Origin: Archegozetes longisetosus
Lineage: Eukaryota > Arthropoda > Arachnida > Sarcoptiformes > Trhypochthoniidae
DNA: 64,000 nt
Assembly: GCA_018873245.2 (NCBI GenBank)
Contig: JAEMBT020000009.1
Span: forward strand, 3,746,242-3,810,241
Direction of reading: 5' to 3'
Translations under genes and position numbers: made by a program
Part shown: piece by piece, positions 1-10,300 of the stretch
Layout of the letters: each line of letters opens with the position of its first letter
Position numbering within the stretch: position 1 is the stretch's first letter
The notes under the pieces: model-generated
The model's input: only the letters and a program-made list of their open reading frames with translations
Told to the model about the DNA's origin: nothing
Database searches by the model: none

Positions 1-672
1 TTGTTGTTGGAGTTGTTGTTGGGGTTGTCGTTGGGGTCGTTGTTGGGGTTGTTGTTGGGGTTGTTGTTGGGGTCGTTGTTGGGGTCGTTGTTGGGGTTGT
101 TGTTGGGGTTGTTGTTGGAGTTGTCGTTGGAATAGTTGTTGGAGTTGTCGTTGGAATTGTTGTTGGAGTTGTCGTTGGAGTTGTTGTTGGAGTTGTTGTT
201 GGGGTTGTTGTTGGAGTTGTCGTTGGAATTGTTGTTGGAGTTGTCGTTGGAGTTGTTGTTGGGGTTGTTGTTGGGGTTGTTGTTGGAGTTGTCGTTGGGG
301 TTGTTGTTGGGGTTGTCGTTGGAGTTGTTGTTGGGGTTGTCGTTGGGGTCGTTGTTGGGGTTGTTGTTGGGGTTGTTGTTGGGGTTGTTGTTGGAGTTGT
401 CGTTGGAATAGTTGTTGGAGTTGTCGTTGGAATTGTTGTTGGAGTTGTCGTTGGAGTTGTTGTTGGGGTTGTTGGAGTTGTCGTTGGGGTTGTTGTTGGG
501 GTTGTTGTTGGAGTTGTCGTTGGAATTGTTGTTGGAGTTGTCGTTGGGGTTGTTGTTGGAATTGTTGTTGGAGTTGTCGTTGGAATTGTTGTTGGAGTTG
601 TTTGGGTTGTTGTTGGGGTTGTTGGAATTGTTGTTGGAGTTGTTGAAGTTGTTGTCAGAGTTGTTGTTTGCG
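1..672. repeat. 12-bp minisatellite (GTTGTTGTTGGA family)
   Basis: Degenerate tandem array with TTGTTGTTGGGG, TTGTCGTTGGAG and TTGTCGTTGGAA as the main 12-bp variants. Higher-order repetition is visible: the block around 125-190 recurs around 405-460. It coincides with the Thr/Pro-rich coding exon. Confidence 0.95.
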
Positions 673-736
673 TATTAGTACTTATTGAATTAGTTGTCGA
701 ACCAGTTGCGACAAGACAGTTGTCGGGTTTAATTCC
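1..736 (-). CDS. Thr/Pro-rich mucin-like exon of the poly-GILT gene
   Basis: After a TTAATAG acceptor at 737 the minus strand reads GIKPDNCLVATGSTTNS, the same GxKPxxC linker that opens the GILT domains, in the phase 0 expected from the previous donor. It then runs as TTTLTTTSTTPTT and (TTP/TTI/TTT)n for more than 220 codons to the window edge with no stop. DNA-level periodicity is 12 bp (TTGTTGTTGGAG with variants on the plus strand). Thr/Pro tracts of this kind are typical of O-glycosylated mucin-like stalks. Whether another GILT domain, a membrane anchor or a stop follows cannot be seen. Confidence 0.72.
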
Positions 737-3700
737 CTATTAATTAATTTTGATTAGCTACTTATTATCAGAAATGAATTATTCATAATTACTGGATATT
801 GATCGCAAACTGATAATAATAAATCATTTTCAGCTGACGTACTGTGCTGATCGTTTACTGTAACCCATGGGTCTGATTGAAAAACAAGTTAGGAGGTTAT
901 TATTTTCAAATGAGGTTATAATGGTTATCAAAAGCTATCGAATGGCTTTTCAAAACATATCAAAAACTTATCAAATGGTTATTAAGAATAAAAGTTTTGT
1001 ACAATAAGTCGAGCTTGCAGTCATTGTTTTGTCGCGCATTTTCAAGTAGACATCAATGTACTCCTGAGTGTTCTGAGTGGCGCAAACATTGATTTCAGGC
1101 CATGAATCGAGAAACCAGACATTGTTGGCACATTTTTAGCAGCCTCAGAAGAATTTGAATTCCAATCATCGTTATCAAAGAAGCACATAATGAATTCAGA
1201 GATATGTAGCAGTCCTTTGGGCTCATTTAAGTGTTTATCAATTGCACAGGCCTATAACGAATGAATAATGATTGGGATATAATTGAAGAATTATCGGAAG
1301 TTAAGTGAAAAATAAATAGAATTAAATATAGAATGGAACAACGAAAAGAATATATTTACATGTATTCTATTGATAAAGCATTCATTGGGACCACTGCACG
1401 TGAACGGTTGATCAGTATTATTGGCATCATATTTAGTACTACCCCATGGAATAAAGGCTGTACTTATTATCTGCTGAAGTGATGTCGCTCGTGTTGGAGT
1501 CGATTCCACGTAGAATTGCTTCAGTTGGTTCACTATCCAATTGCGTGAATTATCATCAGCTGAGTAATAAAGTCCTACTTTCACTGAGTCGTCCGGTAAA
1601 GTTGAACAAATTGGTGGATGAACAGGCTTTGGATTGAATTGATTTTAGAATTTTTAAAAATTAAATTTAAATCTCATAGGTTTAAACTTGCTTGAGCAGA
1701 AATCTTACCCAATATGCGTCACAAATGGTTCGAATGAAATTAGTTTCTGAATCGTAATTGTAGATGTTGTTAATTGTAACCCATGGGACATGATCTAAAG
1801 GTGGACTCAATGCCTCAGTCTTAATGGCTATTTGTGTGTACAGCTCAGTTCCATCAGGTCCATGAGCGCAACCATCAATTAGTCTCCAATAATCGCCTTC
1901 AAAAACATTATTAAGACATTGTTCGGCATTAGTGATTGAGTCAGATAAATTTCTATTGAAGACACATAAGAAGAATTTAATAGTTTTCAAACGACTCTCA
2001 TCGATGTCAATTGGTAGTGTATGGTTTTCTTTATCGTAGAAGTAGTGAATCATACACGCCTTAAATAATGGGAAAATAGCTGATTAGTCATTTGAACAGT
2101 AATTTACGGATAAATTCTGCATAAACTATAAATTTTGATTACATGTATTTTGTTAGCATTGCATTGAACATCACCCTGTGGACAGGTGAAGTTTTCATCC
2201 GAGCGAGTAGTGGTGCCGTAAGGAAGGAAATCGACGACTGCGATATCATCCAGATATTGATAGTAAGCAGTGAGTTGTTGCAAGAAAAATGTGGCCACGG
2301 ATATATTCATATTCTCATAGTTGATTGCAACAGGTAGTAATTCTGGGATACATTGTGGTGGTTTATCATCCTATCAAATAATCACATATTAATATCTAAT
2401 GAAATAAATACAGATTTCAATCTAAGAGTAACTGACGGGATAGTAAGTGTCGCAAATCTCTTGTATGAGATTATCTTCAGCTTGGAGATCATGTTTTCCA
2501 TTGATTACAATCCAGGGGACGTGTGTTAGTTTTGGATTCAAGTCTGAGACTTGATCTGATAGATTATTGAGAAGAGTATCACCCTCTGTCATAGCGCACG
2601 TATCGATTATAGGCCATGGGTCCACGAAGTACTGATTCAGACAATTTTCGGTCACTTGTGGTATGTTCAACCAGTCCGGGCCAAAAGCACAAACTAAAAA
2701 GTTTAATGTCTGTACTGTGGCGTTCTTCAAAAATCTGTCCATAATACAAGCCTAGAAATTGTTTAAAAGTTTGAATTAGTTCACGAATAGAGAGTTATTA
2801 ATGCCTTACATGTTGTTTGAAAGTATGACAATCAGTGTCATTGTTGGGACAAAGAAAGTTAACTTTTGTACCATTACTTCTAATAGTTCTTCCATAGGGA
2901 AGAATATTTAGATCAGTAATTTCGTCGACATGTGTTTCCAAGTGATCTAATTGCGAGAGAACGAATGAGCGTGATTGAGGGTTCAGAGGCTCGTAATGTA
3001 TATCAACAGATGGCTTTTCAAGTGGTGGTAAAGGTGCATAACATGCCCATGGCTTCTCCGTTCCCTAAAGTACGAAAAATTTCAATATGTTAAACTTAGT
3101 TAAAAACATAAACCTATTTATATTAGGGCTAATCATTCGTTCGCACAGTATATACATCACAAACTGCTCGTGTAAGATGTAGTTCAGCTGCCCGACTGTG
3201 TTTACCATTAATGGTGATCCAAGGAGTATAAGTCAACGGAGGTAGAAGTGCGTCAACTTTCTGTTGTAATTGTGCGTAGAGTTCGGCTCCTCCTTGAGAT
3301 CGAGCGCAATGAACTATTGTGGGCCACATATCGATCCATATGTTATTAATACATTGCTCAGTAGCTGTATATGGATCTGACGGCCAATTGACGTTTTGGA
3401 AATAACAACTCATAAAGTCTAATGTCTGCAACTTTCCATTTATATCCATGTTATCACTGATCGGATCGTCGTCGTTATTCCAATAGTACGAATAGACGCA
3501 AGCCTAACATGTCATCAATGATACGGTATTTAAATGAAGTTTCAAAGTAATTTCTATTGAATTATCCACTATCTAAAACTCACATGAATTCTATTGCCTA
3601 TACATTCATTCGGACCATTAGGACAATTAAACCTCCAGTTTCCATCATCTCCTTTGATAGCGTCGGAATTACCAAATGGAACAACTTCTAACTCAACGAT

Positions 3701-6700
3701 CTCTTCAATATCGCGATAGGATGGATACAACTCATTGATGATATGGTTCTTATCGGCTGTACCTCCAGTCACATAATGTAATTCTACGTTAACCTTAGGT
3801 ACTCTTGGTGTCGCACATTCTATCGGACGATCACTCTATCAAAATCGGAAAATGTACCAACTTTATAGTATTTCATTGATTGTAATTTTTTGTAAAATGT
3901 TCTTAAACTTTTAGTTCTAAATCTTTGGATGTATTTTCAGTACAAGCTATGAATAGATTTCTAGTTGAAAAAATGAATTACCAAAATATGATCACAAACA
4001 ACTTTCTGTAGGTTAGTTTGTGCAATAGCACTTCTCTCAGCATTAATAACAATCCAAGGGGCATGTTCTAAAGGTTCAGCTAAGTTCAAAGTTTTAGCTC
4101 CCATTTCTCTCATTATCTGGTTTCCTTCGTCTCCTTCAGCACAGGGCAGAATATCCCAAACCCATACATCATCCATAAACCAGGTGTTTGCACACTTCGC
4201 TGCCACATCTGTTATCTGTTCATTATTTACATACTTAAACATACACCAAATGAACATAAGAGTCTGATTCTTGACATCTATTTGTTGACTGTATTCATCT
4301 TCGTCAGAATGCAAGAACTTTTTGATAGCACAGGCCTTAAGTGGAAAATAGAGCAATTTTAATCTAAATAAAATAAATTATGAATAGGTGTTGATGTCAA
4401 TAACTAACTTGAATTTTATTTCCAAGACACTGTTGCTCTCCATTTGGACATTCAAAAGTTGTGTCATTTGGTCCATTGATAGTCATATCAGTTCTTCCAA
4501 AAGGAACCAAATCTATAGTAAACGATTCTCTGATGTGCTCAAAAGTAGGTCTCAATTCTTCTAAAAAGAATTTTCTGGATTGAGGATTAAGTGTCTCGTA
4601 ATAGACCTCAACTACAACTGGAGTGCATTCCAATGGCTTGTCACCCTATAGAAGTTAAATTAAGTATAGAAAAGTTAATTAAGAGAAGAAATTTTCAATA
4701 AAACAGTTAAATTACAGCATAGAGATTGCAAACAGTCTGCAATAAATCATATTGAACTCCTAAGCTATGACGACCATTGAGTGTAACCCATGGAATCAAA
4801 GGCAAAGTGGCAGATCCAGTTTGATTTCTCAAGGCTTGAGTCTTAGTCTGTACTTGAGAATATATTTGATCTCCTATTTCGCTCTCGGCTTCGACTAGAA
4901 TTCCATTCCATACATCATTAGGAAGGAAAGTATCTGCACAATGTTTTCCGGCAGTGTATATATCATTAGTCCAATTGGGGTGAGTAAACACGCAAGACAG
5001 GAATTGTGTAGTTCTTATACTTCCATCGATTTCGTCTCCATCATCATCGTTAAGCCAATAGTAGTCAATTACTACAGCCTTTAAATCAATGCAGATTTTA
5101 GAAATTATGAAAGATTTAAAATAATTTAGTATATACTCAAAAACTAGATAATCGTTGATAGCAACTAGAAGTAATGTGTTGTGATTGAATACTTTTCTTG
5201 GGATAATGAGAGTGATGATATTTCAAAACTTATAGAATATTTATCATGGTAATCAAAGTAAATCTAAAATTAAATTTGGTAAAAAATTGATATGCGTCCC
5301 AAGAAAACTTACATATCAGTATACTTATTCGTTGCTATCGTGGATGTTTAAGCTCTAACTGTATACTTACCTGAATTTTGTTGAACATACAGACTTCTTG
5401 TCTTGTAGCACACTTGCCATCATTCGAAGTACTATTTGAATCATCAACATTACCATTAGGTAAAAGATCTATTTGGACCATTTCTTCGATATACTTATAC
5501 CAGGGACTCATTTGTAAAGAGAAGAATCTTCTTGACAATTCACTTAAGGACTCGTAATAAACCCCGATCTCCAATTTAGGAGCTTTTCCTAATAAACATC
5601 TGTCGGGTTTGTGGTCCTCGTCCTAATAAGTGTTTGTGTAATTATTCATAATAATTCAACTTTCGATGTCATTCGATTGATTATCAACTTATTGACTAAA
5701 ACTTACAAAATGTTCACATATGGTTGCAATTAAATTCTGAACAGCTAGAAGGCTAACATCTCCATCAATAGTGACAACAGGCACGCCTAGTTCAGTGATG
5801 TTGAATCCAGCACTTTGAGTTTCCTCAATATATTCGTGAAGAATAGCATTTCCACTTCCTTCAACCATACAAGCATATATTGTAAACCATGGATCATCTT
5901 CAATATACTGTTGAGCGCATTGTTCTGCCGCCTGCCAAACACCGACTGCATTCTTATTTTTTGTCATACAATACAGAAAATCAATGACTTGTTGTCTAAC
6001 GGGATCGGTCCAATTGGAGCCATCGTTCCAGAAATAATCAATAGTACAAGCCTTTAATTGAGTTCAGTTCGAATTTTCAGTATAAACGAGTGAAATTGAT
6101 CTTATCATAAGTTAACTGACCTGAAGTTTATTTCCAGCGCACTGATCATTACCACCAGAACAACTGAATCCTTGCTCAGGCACAAGAGTGGCTCTTCCAG
6201 CGGGTATTAATCTAAGATTAATTAGATTTTGGAAATAAGTGAAAGTAGGCTTCAATTCTTCTAAAATAAATCTTCTCGATTGATGGTTAAGTGCTTCATA
6301 ATAGACAACGACATCAACTTTTGTACAAATGGATGGCTTAATTCCCTACAAATAAATTCGATTTTGGTTTACAATATTTCAGTCAACTAGAAACAAATAC
6401 AAATCATACCGTATATCGCGCACAAACTTCTTGAATGAAATCATTACGAGTGGCAATACTTGGCTCACCATTCATTGTTGTGAATGGAATGACTGCTAAC
6501 GGAGATCCGACTGCATCTGTTTTGGTCTTCATCTCTAGATAAATATTATCACTATCTGAACTTTGAGCTAGTCTCAAGAGATAGACCCAATAATCAATTG
6601 GTAATTTTTGATTAGAGCACTGTTCTCCAGCTTTGTATACGTGTTGCCATTGATTGCTGCTAAACATACAATCGATGAAATTGATAGCACGATTTGGACC

Positions 6701-7293
6701 ATCGATCTCATCACCATTTGGAGGATTCAGAAGAAACTCATTCACAACAATTGCCTAATAAATAGTATTTTAGGATTTCATTTAAGGTCGTATGGATTGA
6801 ATTATTTTTGAATTTGCGAATATTGTTATAGGTATATTAAGAATGTTTATAAAGAATATCCTGATATCTTATTTAAGATGTCAAGATATAGAATGAGAAA
6901 ATATACTCACCAATTGTTAATGAAGATGAAGAGAGTGAAATTTTCGACTTTAAGTCTTCTTCAGCACATTAAAAAAGAGAGAGAGAGAGAGAGAGAAAAG
7001 CAGTATCAAAAGGCACAACAAATGGCGCCTCTTATGTGTTTTTGTAATGATTTAAAGGTTGTATTTGCCACGTACCGAAACACGTATTAATTCAAAAGAG
7101 TATGTTTGGCACGTGACAAACGGGCAGTCTATTGGACTGAAGGGGACTGACACTCCCGTGTCACCCGAAGTCAAGTTTGTCACGTGCCAAACATAGTCTT
7201 TTCAACTAATACGTGTTTCGGTACGTGGCAAATACAACTTTTAAATCATCACAAAAACACATGAGGCGCCATTTGTTGTGCCTTTTGATACTG

Positions 7294-7332
<39 letters not shown>

Positions 7333-10300
7333 GTGCTGAATAAGACTTAAAGTCGAAAATTTCACTCTCTTCATCTTCAACAACAATTAGTGAGTTTATT
7401 TTCTCATTCTATATCTTAATTTATTACAAACTACCCGCGCATGCCCATCTTTTCTTATTTAAGATATTCTTTAAGAATATTCTGGCACCTGAATTCTGTT
7501 GGCAATGCACTGGTCATTTCCAGAAGAACAGTTGAAAGTGTTACTATCAGCTGAGCTGTCGTATTGAGTATTTCCGTATGGAATCAAATCAATTTCCACA
7601 ATATCTTCAACTACGTGATACAATGGTCCGATTTGTCGATTTATGAAATTACGTGTGGCTAAATTAAGTGTTTCGTAATATACAGCTACTTTAACTTTAG
7701 GTTCCTTTTCAGTATTGTTACATCCATCGGGTTTTGATTCATCCTATCATTTAATAAATTCATATGTATTAAGAATTTAACTATCTTATATTTTTTCAGG
7801 TTGAGTTAAGTTGGGTTAGGTTACGTTAGGTTTCTTGACATTATCCAAATATCAAAATCTATTCCTCCAACTATTTTCTACGCGAAAGCTTGGAAAATAC
7901 TAAATTTCAACCCTAACCCGAGATCTTATCAGTTAATTGTGATGAAGTTATATACTGTTCAAATGTTTAATGGCTAAATTGTATAGCAAAACTGTTTTGA
8001 TAGAAGTTTTATAGCTTAACAAAAACATAGTTTGTATAATAAAAGTTTGAAGGAATCACAGTATGTTACTGCTAAATCGTTTCTTTAACTAGTTGGTTTA
8101 TTAATTACTTTATTGACTAACAGATAAAATTACTATCTTTTCTATTTTTCCTTATAAGGACATTTCTGTTATTTAACGAAAGATTATTGCTTTCTCATCA
8201 CATCAGATAAGTCTTACATCTAATGGCTGGTATGCATCACAAACAGCTTTGATTAAATTGTTGACGGCATCAAACTGTACTAATCCATTAATCTCAACTG
8301 CCAGACCATTGACTAATTGACTGGAAACTGGATCAGTTTTCACTCTCATTTGATCAAGAAATATATTTCCTTGATCTTTTTTCTCACAGTTATCTATTTC
8401 CGGCCACTCATCCAATAAATGTAATGTTGCGCAATGTGGTACCAAGTCATAGATATCATTAAATTCTCTATTTTTGAATATGCAATAAGTGAATAAAGAG
8501 ATTTTCCTGATGTACGCATCTGGATTTGACGAATTCCAAAATAGTCCGATAGCACATGCCTTAAATAGATTGAATAATTAATCATAAAATAGTCGTCAAA
8601 TTCTGTTACATTCCGGACTTTATTCCAGACTTTTCCAAACTTTATCCCAGATTTTCGAATTAGTATAACTTCAAGAAACTAACCTAGTTCGAAGCATATT
8701 GTGATAGATTTTAGTGCCTCACTTATAGCTTCTTATTATAGGTACACAGATGAACTGCTGAGCGGTTTGACCCTGGGTGAACCGCGGATTAGTCACAAGG
8801 AACCGCAATTTATAGGATTTAAAACAAGAGTTTATACCAGTGATCACCAACCCGACGCCCGAGGGCCAGATCCGGCCCATTGATCGATTTTTTCTGACCC
8901 TTGACACATCGGGTAGTTTTAATACTTTAATAATTGAGAATTTGAATTATTCTTTCTAGAAAACTTATAAAAGTTCTTGATTAAATTAAAAGATTTAAAC
9001 CGATAAAAATTACGGTTAGGTTATATTGGAGAGAATCATTGATAGTATATTTCAATATTTTAAAACTGTAGTCCCGATATATACAAACAATACCTAAATA
9101 ATGAATACAAGGATCTTACGAAAATAAATCCGAAAATATATATAATCTTGATTTGTTTCATAAAGTCTTTCGTGTAAATGAGTTAGTAATTAATATTATT
9201 AAAAGCAATATCAAGTATCAAAATCTTCAAGTAAATTAAATGTTTATTTCGATAAACATTTTAAATTAAAAATAAATTCGCTTTTGTCATAATTATTTAC
9301 TGGCCCTTTGGTTGAAGAATCAAATATTTTGGCCAATTTTACTAAAAGGTTGGCAATCACTGGTTCAAACGAATGAAAATGTATCAAAATGTATATCAAA
9401 TTCATTGAATGTATAGATTTCTGTTTATGTCAATGTCATATTACAAAATGCATTACTTTAGGTTCAACTATTATTTATAATTATTTTCTTCTATAGTTGT
9501 TTTTGACTTTTCAATTGTGTAGTTTCACGAGATTGATTATTTTTGAGCAATTGTTGTATTTGTGGAGAATCAGTGTAATTTTCGGTAGTAAAAACTGGAA
9601 ATATTCATTATCAAAACTCATTATAATAAGTCGCTTCAAAGTTTCAGAATTATATAATTGTGGCGGCTCGGGTCGGGTTGCACAAACCCATGACTCACGC
9701 ACCTAAACTTAAGTAATATTAATTAAATTTCACATCTTTGGCCTCATTATAGTCTACTTTAATATAATTGACTTGTTATATTCATTGAATTAAAAGAATA
9801 TCAATATATACACATACAACTTGTATGATACAAGCATGAAACAAATAATACACACTAATAACTAAAACAAAAACAATTCTGATATTTAAAATTAAATACA
9901 GAATAAATATTTTTATAATTATTAATCTTAACTGAGACTGTATTCAAATGAAGTTAAACTAGAATTCGTTAAACTTTACTAAAAGGTTATCTTAGAATAA
10001 TAATGGTTATGAATTTGAAAGTTTTCGATCATGTTCAATATAAATTTTCTATATGGAACTAATACGGTAAGACTACTAGACTCTTATACTTTTAAATGAT
10101 TGTCAAAAGACTGCACTCAGTATGAGCCTAATTTTATTCTAGCATTTCCCAAATAAACCCTTACATCATAAATTCTTGCCTTCAGCTGAAATGTTATGAA
10201 TTTTTAAAAATGGAAATTCCTTAATTTATGAAGATTTTTTGCATCGGAAATAAAAATAATCTCAAAGTTAAGTATTAAACTGCAAAATATTCTGAAATCT

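Noticed and set aside
136..678. Two plus-strand frames of Leu/Glu/Ser repeats
   Set aside because: They start at non-ATG codons and are mirror readings of the 12-bp array. The minus-strand Thr/Pro frame is joined to an acceptor and to the conserved GxKPxxC linker, which makes it the credible coding strand.
7800..7830. GGTTAGGTTACGTTAGG as telomere-like repeat (also CCTAACCTAACCTAA near 59,580)
   Set aside because: Only a few degenerate units inside ordinary intergenic or element DNA; such short TTAGG tracts are common in arthropods and do not mark a telomere.
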